Shown here piece by piece: positions 9,510-16,709 of a stretch of DNA of 20,953 nucleotides. Position numbers and translations under genes: made by a program. The notes beneath the pieces were generated by a model that saw only the letters and a program-made list of their open reading frames with translations, was not told the origin of the DNA and did not search any database. The stretch is from JAXMBX01 sp046349635. Lineage in GTDB: Bacteria > Planctomycetota > Planctomycetia > Planctomycetales > Planctomycetaceae. Each line of letters starts with the position of its first letter. Positions within the stretch are counted from its first letter, which is position 1. Where the stretch lies: contig JAXMBX010000070.1 in assembly GCA_046349635.1 (NCBI GenBank), positions 1 through 20,953 of the forward strand. Reading direction: 5' to 3'.

Positions 9510-10946
9510 GTGCTAGAGATTCCGGTCCTGCGTTGGGGAAAACCATACGAAAGCCTGGAAAAGGCCTCCGTCGTCCATTTCGAAACCGGTGAGACGCTGG
9601 CCCAGATCCATCAGGCCAACGCCGGCATGCTGAACATGGACATGCGGTTCGCCCAGCGAGCCCGCAATGCCCTGCGCCAGATCCCGATCCCCACGCTGAT
9701 CGAGATGATGACGAAGGCGGCGGACCTGTACCTGAACGGGACGCTGCCGATGGGGAACGGGACGCAGACTCCCGCCGAGTTCTGCCGCGTGCAATCCGCG
9801 ACGACCGGCATCCCGGAACATCTGTGCGCCGCGAACATGCGCAAGAACCATTTCATGCTGACGCACATGCAGGATGTGCTGGAGGCACTGACGCGCGGTT
9901 TGCCGTTCGACATCCTCACGAAGGGGTACGGCACCGAATCGCGCGGCGTCATGCTCAGCTATCAGGCGACGGCTCCCGCGTTGGGGCTGGTCCTCCCCTC
10001 GAACTCTCCCGGCGTGCATACGCTGTGGTTACCGGTGATTCCGCTGCAGGTCGGGCTGGTGATCAAGCCCGGTTCTTCGGAACCGTGGACACCGTTCCGG
10101 ATGGTCTCCGCATTTTATGAAGCCGGTATTCCGCGCGAATCGATCTGCATTTACCCCGGCCCTCAGGACGTCGGCGGCGCCATTCTCTCCAAGTGTTCGC
10201 GCTCCAAGATCTTCGGCAGCCAGCAGACGATCGACAAATACTCGGGGGATCCCCGGATCCAGGTGCACGGCCCCGGGTTCTCCAAGATCATCTTCGGCGA
10301 AGATGAAGTCGACAACTGGGAGAAGTATCTCGACCTGATGGTCGATTCCGTGCTGACGAACGGCGGCCGCGGGTGCATCAATGCGTCCGCGATCTGGGCG
10401 CCGCGTCACGGTCGGGAAATCGCCGATGCGCTGGCGAAGCGTCTCGGCCCGATCGCGCCGCTTCCCATGACCGACAAGAATGCGATGCTGGCCGCCTTTA
10501 CGACCCCCGGCGTCGCGGAAGCGGTCAACAACCAGATCGACGAAGGTTGCCAGGCGCACGGGGTTACGGAGGTGACCGACAAGTACCGCGGCGGTCCGCG
10601 TCTCGTGCAGCACGAGCGCTGCGATTACCTCCGTCCCACCGTGATCCACAGCAGCAGTTACGAACCGGTGATCACGAAAGCAGAATACATGTTTCCGTTC
10701 GTGGTGGTGGTCGACTGCCCGCAGGACGAGATGATCGCCAACATCGGCCCGACGCTTGTCTGCACGGCACTCACGCACGACGAAAAGTTCTCGCAGGAGC
10801 TCCTGGATGCGGTGCACGTCGACCGGCTGAACCTCGGACCGGTGAAGACGGTTGCGCTGAACTGGCTGCAGCCGCACGAGGGGAATATCATCGACTTCCT
10901 GTTCCGGAACCGCGCGTTCCAGAACAGCCCGCCCCCGGCGCACTAA
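9510..10946 (+). CDS. Aldehyde dehydrogenase superfamily protein, LuxC-like acyl reductase candidate
   Basis: This 478-residue protein starts at GTG 9510 with GGGAG seven bases upstream. VLPSNSPGVHTLWLPVIPLQ then VIKPGSSEPWTP (161-195) correspond to the Rossmann-type nicotinamide-nucleotide site of aldehyde dehydrogenases. TNGGRGCINASAIWAP (283-298) carries the catalytic Cys289. KAEYMFPFVVVVDCP (390-404) aligns with the conserved C-terminal EEiFGPV region. The usual general-base ELGGK motif is not evident (GPGFSKI stands there), as in LuxC-type acyl-CoA reductases, which bind the acyl group on Cys and reduce it to an aldehyde. The preceding LuxE-like activator supports that reading. An ordinary oxidising aldehyde dehydrogenase is the alternative. 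Superfamily assignment is firm; direction and substrate are inferred. Confidence 0.75.
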   Translation: MLEIPVLRWGKPYESLEKASVVHFETGETLAQIHQANAGMLNMDMRFAQRARNALRQIPIPTLIEMMTKAADLYLNGTLPMGNGTQTPAEFCRVQSATTGIPEHLCAANMRKNHFMLTHMQDVLEALTRGLPFDILTKGYGTESRGVMLSYQATAPALGLVLPSNSPGVHTLWLPVIPLQVGLVIKPGSSEPWTPFRMVSAFYEAGIPRESICIYPGPQDVGGAILSKCSRSKIFGSQQTIDKYSGDPRIQVHGPGFSKIIFGEDEVDNWEKYLDLMVDSVLTNGGRGCINASAIWAPRHGREIADALAKRLGPIAPLPMTDKNAMLAAFTTPGVAEAVNNQIDEGCQAHGVTEVTDKYRGGPRLVQHERCDYLRPTVIHSSSYEPVITKAEYMFPFVVVVDCPQDEMIANIGPTLVCTALTHDEKFSQELLDAVHVDRLNLGPVKTVALNWLQPHEGNIIDFLFRNRAFQNSPPPAH

Positions 10947-10952
10947 ACTACG

Positions 10953-11113
10953 TTGCGCAAAATGCTCTGGACGGAGCTCGGTTGCCAGAACACTGCCGAT
11001 CTGACATGTTCACCAACCGCATTTTGCGAAGGTGTGAGTTGCGCGAAATGCTGTGGGCGGAGCGGGATTTTCAGGGCCTGCGGGGCTAACGTGTTCACCA
11101 ACCGCTGTTTGCG
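10953..11113. repeat. Two imperfect direct repeat units of about 75 bases
   Basis: Unit 1 spans 10953-11028 and unit 2 spans 11039-11113, with a period of 85-86 bases. Both begin TTGCGC(A/G)AAATGCT and continue TGG(A/G)CGGAGC. Both end GTTCACCAACCGC followed by TTTGCG; the middles have diverged. The end of unit 1 (GCATTTTGCG, 11019-11028) is also the inverted complement of CGCAAAATGC at its own start (10956-10965). The repeats abut the parS cluster. Function is unknown. Confidence 0.65.
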
Positions 11114-11164
11114 TGCGCGGGGGATGAACACATTTTTTGAATGACAGGTGCGCCGCCCTTCGAG

Positions 11165-11190
11165 CGAAATGTTCCACGTGGAACATTTCG
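11165..11190. other. parS: parS-like centromere site 1 (ParB-binding palindrome)
   Basis: The core TGTTCCACGTGGAACA (11170-11185) is a perfect 16-base palindrome that continues outward to a perfect 26-base one (flanks CGAAA/TTTCG). It matches the chromosomal parS consensus recognised by ParB (TGTTnCACGTGnAACA). ParB loads here and spreads to organise and segregate origin-proximal DNA. It is one of three sites within about 260 bases. Confidence 0.8.
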
Positions 11191-11216
11191 TGCGCTGCAC
11201 CCTGCGTTCAACGTTC

Positions 11217-11244
11217 CAGGAATGTTCCACGTGGAACATTCCTG
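11217..11244. other. parS: parS-like centromere site 2
   Basis: The core TGTTCCACGTGGAACA (11223-11238) is identical to site 1, but the flanks differ (CAGGAA/TTCCTG). They extend the perfect dyad to 28 bases. The shared core with different symmetric flanks indicates a conserved protein-binding dyad rather than a copied DNA block. It lies 53 bases centre-to-centre from site 1. Confidence 0.8.
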
Positions 11245-11265
11245 ATGGGCGAGCGACGTCCGGAA

Positions 11266-13128
11266 TCAGGAATACTGCTTCCGAAGATGGTCGAAAATGC
11301 CCTGAAAGAGTTCGCGGCGGGGTTTGCGGCGCGAGAACGTGTGGTCGGCGTGTGAGATGAAACTCACGTTGACGTCCCCGGTCCGCTGCAGTTCGAGCGC
11401 CTTATGTTTCACGTGGAACATCAGGATGCTGTAGCCGGGGTCGGTGGTGGCGAAGAACAGCGCCAGTTTTCGACCGTGGGCGACGACCTGATCCAGATCC
11501 GCGGCGAGGTCTTCGCGCTCGGGGTGCGAAGGGATCCGGGACTCGCGCAACCGGGGACAGGGATGGGGGGGAGATTGTTTCTTCATTCGCCGGGAATGCC
11601 AGCGTCCTAGGAGAAGTTTCACAGCTCCCCAGAGGCCGATTTCCGTCTGCCCGGAGAGGAAGCGAATCCATTTGCGGGGCTGCAGCGCGGACGAAAGATA
11701 GTAGTGCTGTTTGACCAGCAGGCGTCCCGGATCATCATCGATGGTCATCCCCGTTTTCCAATAGTAGGTCAACGGGTTGATGAGGATGCTTTCGACGAGG
11801 AGAGGATCCGCCAACTGCGCGGCGGATTGAAACGCGGTGTAGGCTCCCGAGCAGAGGCCCAGAAGTACGACCTTTTGAACATTGGTCTCCCTGCGGAGAT
11901 AATCCAGAGTGAGTTGCACGTCCCGGAAGGCGGTGGAGGCATAGGAATCGTTTTCCGTGACTCCCGCGTGCGCGAGGCTATCACCCAGACCACCGAGGTC
12001 GAGGCGGAGAGAGCGATAGCCCTGGGCCGCGAGTGAGCGGGCCAGTTCGACATTCATCCGCCCCGGGCCGATGCGGTAGGCTGCCCCGGCGTTGAGAATC
12101 AGGATGAGGGGGCGGTCGGCGGGAGGTTTGTCTTCCGGTTCGGAGAAGATCCCCCAGAGGTTGGGGTCTTCCGAGATGCAGACGGGGGTCTCACGGAGTT
12201 TGACGCAGGTTTCTTCCGGAGCGGAGGAGACCATCATGCTCTGCGGGAGCCACAAGGGAGTGGGATCGCGCCCGGCTGCAGATGCCGTCGGAGAGACGGA
12301 TTGCAGCCAGTCGGAAATTTCTCCCAGCGCGCGACGAGGGACTTCTCCCCGGTGCGGTTCGAGGAGCATTTCTCCCATGCCGGGGAGGGTGATCTGTTCG
12401 GTTTCGATTCCCCAGTTCTGGTAGGCCTCCTGCAGCTTCAGATCGGGGGAACGGTCATCGCGCTGGGCGATGAGGATGCGTTTGCTCAGAGGGTGAATCG
12501 CAGCGAGGTTGATCTGGGAGAGATCCAGGGAGGTTTGTTTCGTGAGGAGGAAACCGGCGGCTTCGAGGTCTCCTTCGGCTTCCGACTTGCCCGCATCGCC
12601 CCCGGTCAGGTCGATGGTCATCATTTCGCGGACGTATCGCCGTCCCGAGGAAATCGGTCCCCAGAGCACGAAGTCATCGACCGCTTCGGACTGGAGTGCG
12701 GCGGCAGCGAGGGAAGCCCCCATGCGAACACCGATGACGCTGATGCGTTTACATCCCAGCACCTGTCGCAGCCAGCGGATACCGTCTCGAACGTTCTGTT
12801 CCCAAGTGGCCAATCGATCCGGGTCCGCATCCGAGCCAGCGGAGTCACCGGTGCCGTGCCAGTCGATGCGCAAGACGGCGGCGCCGGTTTCGGAGAGGTG
12901 ATCGGCGAGATGCCGCAGGCTGCGGTGGGCGTGCAACTGTTCAAAACCCAAGGGAGGGCAAATCAGGACGCCGTGCGTGAGGCTTTTGTCGGAGAGCGGA
13001 GCGTGCAACCAGGCAAACAGAGGCTGCCCCTGGCTCGACAGATAGAAGGGGGTCCGTTCGACGGTCGCGGCAGAGGATTGAAGCGGTTCTTTCAGGCCGG
13101 GTTTCGGTTCAGGAGTGAGGGTAGACAT
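11266..13128 (-). CDS. Tandem alpha/beta hydrolase (two domains, Arg and Cys in nucleophile elbows)
   Basis: This 620-residue protein starts at ATG 13128 with AAAGGA upstream, and overlaps the end of the GH2 gene by 20 bases. Two alpha/beta-hydrolase folds follow each other. Domain 1 (about 25-280) has VLICPPLGFEQ, DWHGTGDSAG and an elbow GVRMG (133-137), with Arg135 where Ser is expected. Domain 2 (about 315-615) has LILNAGAAYRIGPGRM, DLGGLGDS and an elbow GLCSG (424-428), with Cys426 as likely nucleophile and SHADHTF (His596) as candidate catalytic His. Domain 1 resembles exosortase-associated hydrolases that also carry GLRLG-type elbows. There is no signal peptide. As last gene of the carrier-protein operon it may release or transfer thioester- or ester-bound intermediates; this is inferred. 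A parS-like site lies inside its 3' part, where it encodes MFHVKH. Confidence 0.8.
   Translation of the reverse strand: MSTLTPEPKPGLKEPLQSSAATVERTPFYLSSQGQPLFAWLHAPLSDKSLTHGVLICPPLGFEQLHAHRSLRHLADHLSETGAAVLRIDWHGTGDSAGSDADPDRLATWEQNVRDGIRWLRQVLGCKRISVIGVRMGASLAAAALQSEAVDDFVLWGPISSGRRYVREMMTIDLTGGDAGKSEAEGDLEAAGFLLTKQTSLDLSQINLAAIHPLSKRILIAQRDDRSPDLKLQEAYQNWGIETEQITLPGMGEMLLEPHRGEVPRRALGEISDWLQSVSPTASAAGRDPTPLWLPQSMMVSSAPEETCVKLRETPVCISEDPNLWGIFSEPEDKPPADRPLILILNAGAAYRIGPGRMNVELARSLAAQGYRSLRLDLGGLGDSLAHAGVTENDSYASTAFRDVQLTLDYLRRETNVQKVVLLGLCSGAYTAFQSAAQLADPLLVESILINPLTYYWKTGMTIDDDPGRLLVKQHYYLSSALQPRKWIRFLSGQTEIGLWGAVKLLLGRWHSRRMKKQSPPHPCPRLRESRIPSHPEREDLAADLDQVVAHGRKLALFFATTDPGYSILMFHVKHKALELQRTGDVNVSFISHADHTFSRRKPRRELFQGIFDHLRKQYS
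11405..11420. other. parS: parS-like centromere site 3, inside the tandem hydrolase gene
   Basis: TGTTTCACGTGGAACA differs by one base from sites 1 and 2, and by one base from the classical TGTTTCACGTGAAACA. It is embedded in coding sequence, where it specifies MFHVKH at residues 570-575. Intragenic parS sites are known in other bacteria. Confidence 0.7.
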
Positions 13129-15676
13129 CGGATCCTTTCTGCGGCGGCGAGGGATCGACGGGGATGCTGACCGAATGGGGCAAATTCAGGGCCTGGAGTT
13201 CAGGACGGAACGGTTGAGGGATGGGAGAGAGGCTGCGGAAGGTGACGGACTTCGTCCGTCCCGGCCGGAGGTGGAAATAATTGTCGCTGGGGAGGTAACC
13301 CGCAGCCTTCAGTTCCAGTCCGTGGAGGAACTGGTCCGAGCCGAGAAGGACTTCGTATTCCGTGTCAGAGATCGCGTGTGCGGAACATTTGAGTTCGCCG
13401 CCCGCCAAAACTTGAGGAACGTCTTTTCTGAGGAGGTGAACGGCTTCGCTGAGGACGTTGCGCTGGCCGTCGTACCAGGTGGCGATGACGACATCATGCG
13501 AGGGGGGACCGAAGCGGTAGGCGTAACTGACGTCGTGGAAGCCCCCGAGAATTTCCTCGGCGCTCCAGGTGGCCTGCGAATGGGGGGGGATGGATACGGC
13601 CCGTTCCTGTTTCGCGACGATAATGTTCGGCTCTTTGAGGAGGACCACTTCCAGATGCCCGTCGCAGTGAGCGTCGGTTTCATTCGTGGCGTGGAGGTGG
13701 ATGCCGTTGAGGCCTTCATCAGTGAGCGTGAGCTGGCGAGATTGCCAGATCCGCTTTAAGTAGTAATAGGTGGCCTTGGGAAGTCCGCGGGCATCGACAA
13801 TGCCCCAGCCGGCACCCGGCCAGAGGTCTTTGTAGAACCAGACCAGTCCGCCCCGGTTGTGCGTGTGGGTGCTGCGCCATTCTGAGAAGGCGCGAGTCAT
13901 CATTTCGCCGGGGACAAGGCGGCTGAGTTGGAGATATTTCGCCATGTCCCAGGAGCGGAGTTTCGCGGGATCGACGCCGTAGAGTTCCTGCAGGTAGTGA
14001 TCGCGGACGTCCTCGAAGTCCCAGCCTGCACCGGTATCGCGCGGGACACGGCGTTTCCATTCCGGGTCGTGGAGAACGGGGCGACGTCCCTGCAGGACGA
14101 GGTTGGCGGTTTCATCGTCCGGGAGATTCGAGAACCCGAGGGCTTCGGCGGTGAATTTGACGTCATCGCGACGGAGTTCCGCCGGGGAGCGGAGGTAGGC
14201 GCCGATGCCATAGTAATGAGTCACGCCGGTGTGGGTGTGAAACGGAAGGACTCCGCCGCAGGGGGTGGAAGGGAGGTAGGGGGTTCCGGGATGATGCTCC
14301 GCACACAGCGCCGGGAGGGTGGTTGCAAACCAGTCATTCCGCCAGAGTTCGCGGGGCAGTCCGAGCATGGCCGCCTGTTGTTCGATTTCGCTGCTGCCGC
14401 AGTAGACGGCGACGGAGGGATGGGCCGCCAGCCGGGTGAGTTGTTGCGTGACTTCGGCGGTGAGGTTGTCGCGAAAGCCTGCATCGGCGACGGGATAATC
14501 CATGTTGGCAAACATGAAGTCCTGCCAGACGAGGATGCCTAGTTCATCGCACAGCCGATAGAAGAGGTCGCATTCGTAGACCATGGTGCCGCCGACGCGG
14601 AGCATATTGATGCCGGCATCGCGGGCGAGAGTGAGGTCGTGGCGGAGGGATTGTTCCGTGCCGGTGAGGGAAATGAGATCGCTCACGGTCCAGCAGGCGC
14701 CGCGGCAATAGATGGGGCGGCCATTTACCTGCAGGGAAAATTTGTCGAAGTCAGGGACCGCGATGGTCCGGAAGCCGACGGGGCTGCAGGAGTGGGTGTG
14801 AACGAGGCCGAGCGATTCGATCTGTAATTCGCAGTCGTACAGGGCGGGAGTGCCATGCGTGTGGGGGAACCAGAGAGCGGGATTAGCAATCCGGAGTTCG
14901 CCGGTCAGCAGCCAGGCATCGTCCAGGGGAGCGAGTTCAAGCCGGGTGGTTTCGGTTCCGACTCTCAGTTTGGCGAGATCGGGAGGAGTTTCCGAGCGGA
15001 CGACGGCGCGGAGGGAGACGCGGCCTTCATTTCCGGCCAGAGAAGGGAGGAGATGACAGGACTGCACTCGCAGAACCGAGGATTCCAAGCGCACTTCGCG
15101 CCACGGTCCGATTCCGGGAGCGACGGGGGACCAGCCCGGGATGCGCCCCTGCAGGCTGGTGCGGATCCAGCGGAGTTGCTGGTGATTGACGAGATTTGTT
15201 TTCCAGCGAGGGCGGGGGCGTTTGCGTTTGAGGTCTTCGCTGACCGAGCGAAAACAGATCGCGAGTTCGTTCTCTGCCTGGAGCTTCTGGCCGACTTCGA
15301 TCCGAAAACCGCGGAACATATTGTCGGTCGTCAGGATCTTTTCGCCGTTCAGCCAGACTTCGGCGAGCGTGGCCAGGCCGTCGAAGCAGAGTTCGCAGGG
15401 GGTGCCGAGGAGATCGGGCATCAGGGAGAAGGTGGACCGATACCACCAGTCCTGGCTGTCGATGTCACGGGGCTGTTCGAAACTCCACCGCCCGGCTTGT
15501 TGCAGCGCGTGGGCAACGGTCCCCGGCACAACCGCAGGAACCCAACCAGCAGCATCGGCCAAAAGATCCGGGTGGAGGATGGAACCGGGTGCGAAGCCCG
15601 CGCATTCCCAGGTTTCCAGCGAGTGTCTGGAAGGGATGGTCGCGTGTGCTTGCGGCAGAGTGGATTGGAAAACCAT
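13109..15676 (-). CDS. Glycoside hydrolase family 2, beta-mannosidase-like
   Basis: This 855-residue protein starts at ATG 15676, 28 bases after the DUF1839 stop. A galactose-binding-like jelly roll is visible at about 15-200 (VPAVVPGTVAHALQQAG, DWWYRSTF, EVWLNGEKI). It is followed by an immunoglobulin-like sandwich (about 200-310) and a TIM barrel (about 310-650). GINMLRVGG and GILVWQDFMFANMDYP are typical of beta-mannosidase-type GH2 enzymes. Glu430 in YCGSSEIEQ fits the acid/base (usually GNNE), and Glu511 in FTAEALGFSNLP fits the nucleophile. The C-terminal 200 residues are beta-rich. There is no signal peptide, so it probably acts in the cytoplasm, which is unexpected for polysaccharide degradation. 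Its place inside a carrier-protein operon suggests a glycosylated intermediate or product. Exact glycosidic specificity cannot be read from sequence. Confidence 0.85.
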   Translation of the reverse strand: MVFQSTLPQAHATIPSRHSLETWECAGFAPGSILHPDLLADAAGWVPAVVPGTVAHALQQAGRWSFEQPRDIDSQDWWYRSTFSLMPDLLGTPCELCFDGLATLAEVWLNGEKILTTDNMFRGFRIEVGQKLQAENELAICFRSVSEDLKRKRPRPRWKTNLVNHQQLRWIRTSLQGRIPGWSPVAPGIGPWREVRLESSVLRVQSCHLLPSLAGNEGRVSLRAVVRSETPPDLAKLRVGTETTRLELAPLDDAWLLTGELRIANPALWFPHTHGTPALYDCELQIESLGLVHTHSCSPVGFRTIAVPDFDKFSLQVNGRPIYCRGACWTVSDLISLTGTEQSLRHDLTLARDAGINMLRVGGTMVYECDLFYRLCDELGILVWQDFMFANMDYPVADAGFRDNLTAEVTQQLTRLAAHPSVAVYCGSSEIEQQAAMLGLPRELWRNDWFATTLPALCAEHHPGTPYLPSTPCGGVLPFHTHTGVTHYYGIGAYLRSPAELRRDDVKFTAEALGFSNLPDDETANLVLQGRRPVLHDPEWKRRVPRDTGAGWDFEDVRDHYLQELYGVDPAKLRSWDMAKYLQLSRLVPGEMMTRAFSEWRSTHTHNRGGLVWFYKDLWPGAGWGIVDARGLPKATYYYLKRIWQSRQLTLTDEGLNGIHLHATNETDAHCDGHLEVVLLKEPNIIVAKQERAVSIPPHSQATWSAEEILGGFHDVSYAYRFGPPSHDVVIATWYDGQRNVLSEAVHLLRKDVPQVLAGGELKCSAHAISDTEYEVLLGSDQFLHGLELKAAGYLPSDNYFHLRPGRTKSVTFRSLSPIPQPFRPELQALNLPHSVSIPVDPSPPQKGSDVYPHS

Positions 15677-15704
15677 GACTGACTTCTCGATGGCCTCGTC
15701 TGCC

Positions 15705-16709
15705 TCAACCGCTGCTCAGTGCCAGTTCCGGATGACGAAGGGCTTCACTGCGCAACAGTTGTCCGAGGGCGTTGTTCCACAAGTCTCCCATCCGGTCGAG
15801 GGTGCTGAGATCGAGGGGCTTCTTGCGGGCCATGGCGCGGGCGAGTTGGAACTGAATGGTGCGGGCAGAGGTGGAGAGTTCTTCAAAGGGGGCCAAGGCG
15901 GGTTCGAGGCCTGGGACACCATGATCCGCCAGCCAGCGGAGATAGACGGCGGTCAATTCATAACAGGCGCCGAACTGCCGCCAGGTGGCGAAGGAATACT
16001 GGTGGAAGACTTCCAAGGGTTCGTTCGCGAGCCAGGTGAGATCCCGGGCGAAACGATCCTTGAATGACTCGAACGGATTCCGTTCGGGGAGCCATTCGAG
16101 TTGTTTGCGGAGGAGATCGAGCGAGGTCCGAACGAGTTCCGCGCGCGACATCGCGAATTGGCGGCGCTTGACGATTTCCACGTAGGGAGGGAGAAAGGCG
16201 GGATCTTCGAAGCCTTTCGTACGAAAGACGTTGTCGAAGTCATCGCCGTGAAGTTCGTAGTAGCCTTGGCCGTGGAAGTATCCCAGGCGGCGTGCCTCGA
16301 CGTCGATCGCGATGGCGGCGACGGTCGATTTGGTGTGCGCCAACTGGTAGGCAGTGCCGGCGGTGTCGGGCAGGTAGAAGGAATCGAGTTCCACGAGTAC
16401 GGGACGACCGAGGGCGATCTGTTCCTCGACGTGAGAGACCAGGGGGCGCCAAACGGCGAGTTCCTGGATCTCCAAGCCGAACAATTCCCGCAGGTCTCCG
16501 TGGGGAAACTTGAAGAATGTCCACTGGTCCCCTTCAAAGTCGATGCCGACGGTGAAGGGGAGCGCAGCGACGGGTTCAAAACCCCAGCCGTGCAGAAGTT
16601 CGATCAGGACATCCACGTAGCAGTTGGTCTCGACCCAGTTTCGTTCCCGGGTGTGGATGAGATGCCGCTGATAGTTTTCGGGGCTGAGGGGAAAGACTTG
16701 ATATTTCAT
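15705..16709 (-). CDS. DUF1839 family protein, possible BtrH-like aminoacyl transferase
   Basis: This 334-residue protein starts at ATG 16709, sharing four bases (ATGA) with the ligase stop, so translation is coupled. DUF1839 proteins are known neighbours of amino acid:[carrier protein] ligases. The N-terminal half has ETNCYVDVLIELLHGWGFEP (Cys30), FEGDQWTFFKFP, and PVLVELDSFYLPDTAGTAYQ followed by AHTKS (Asp109, His125). That order (an early Cys before a helix, later D-x-(F/Y)-YLP and a His) resembles the papain-like N-terminal domain of BtrH, which moves an aminoacyl chain from a carrier protein onto an aminoglycoside. The C-terminal half is helical. The DUF1839 identity is fairly sure; the acyltransferase role is my inference. 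Confidence 0.8.
   Translation of the reverse strand: MKYQVFPLSPENYQRHLIHTRERNWVETNCYVDVLIELLHGWGFEPVAALPFTVGIDFEGDQWTFFKFPHGDLRELFGLEIQELAVWRPLVSHVEEQIALGRPVLVELDSFYLPDTAGTAYQLAHTKSTVAAIAIDVEARRLGYFHGQGYYELHGDDFDNVFRTKGFEDPAFLPPYVEIVKRRQFAMSRAELVRTSLDLLRKQLEWLPERNPFESFKDRFARDLTWLANEPLEVFHQYSFATWRQFGACYELTAVYLRWLADHGVPGLEPALAPFEELSTSARTIQFQLARAMARKKPLDLSTLDRMGDLWNNALGQLLRSEALRHPELALSSG

Larger units (their letters stand above)
10947..11265. other. Convergent intergenic region with direct repeats and two parS palindromes
   Basis: This 319-base gap lies between the ends of the LuxC-like gene (plus) and the tandem hydrolase gene (minus). It holds no credible gene. Frames crossing it read MFHVEH or CSTWN peptides, which are merely translated parS palindromes. 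Two imperfect direct repeats fill the left part, and two centromere-like palindromes the right. Confidence 0.7.

Noticed and set aside
10029..10943. A 304-residue minus-strand frame opposite the LuxC-like gene
   Set aside because: It is an antisense shadow of the aldehyde-dehydrogenase-type gene, with an Arg/Val/His-rich composition and no motifs.
10943..11239. A 98-residue minus-strand open frame in the convergent gap, starting MFHVEH
   Set aside because: Its distinctive peptides are translated parS palindromes, there is no ribosome-binding site, and it covers repeats and both gene ends. It is not credible as a gene.
11165..11244. The two palindromes as intrinsic terminators of the convergent genes
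   Set aside because: Neither stem is followed by a T-run, both share a 16-base core with a third intragenic copy, and the core matches parS. Protein binding explains them better.
11165..11420. A CRISPR-like array of three repeats
   Set aside because: The repeats are only 16 bases, perfectly palindromic and irregularly spaced (53 and 182 bases), with no spacers of constant length.
14855..15682. A 275-residue plus-strand frame opposite the GH2 gene
   Set aside because: It is an antisense shadow of the GH2 N-terminal domains, with no supporting start signal or motif.
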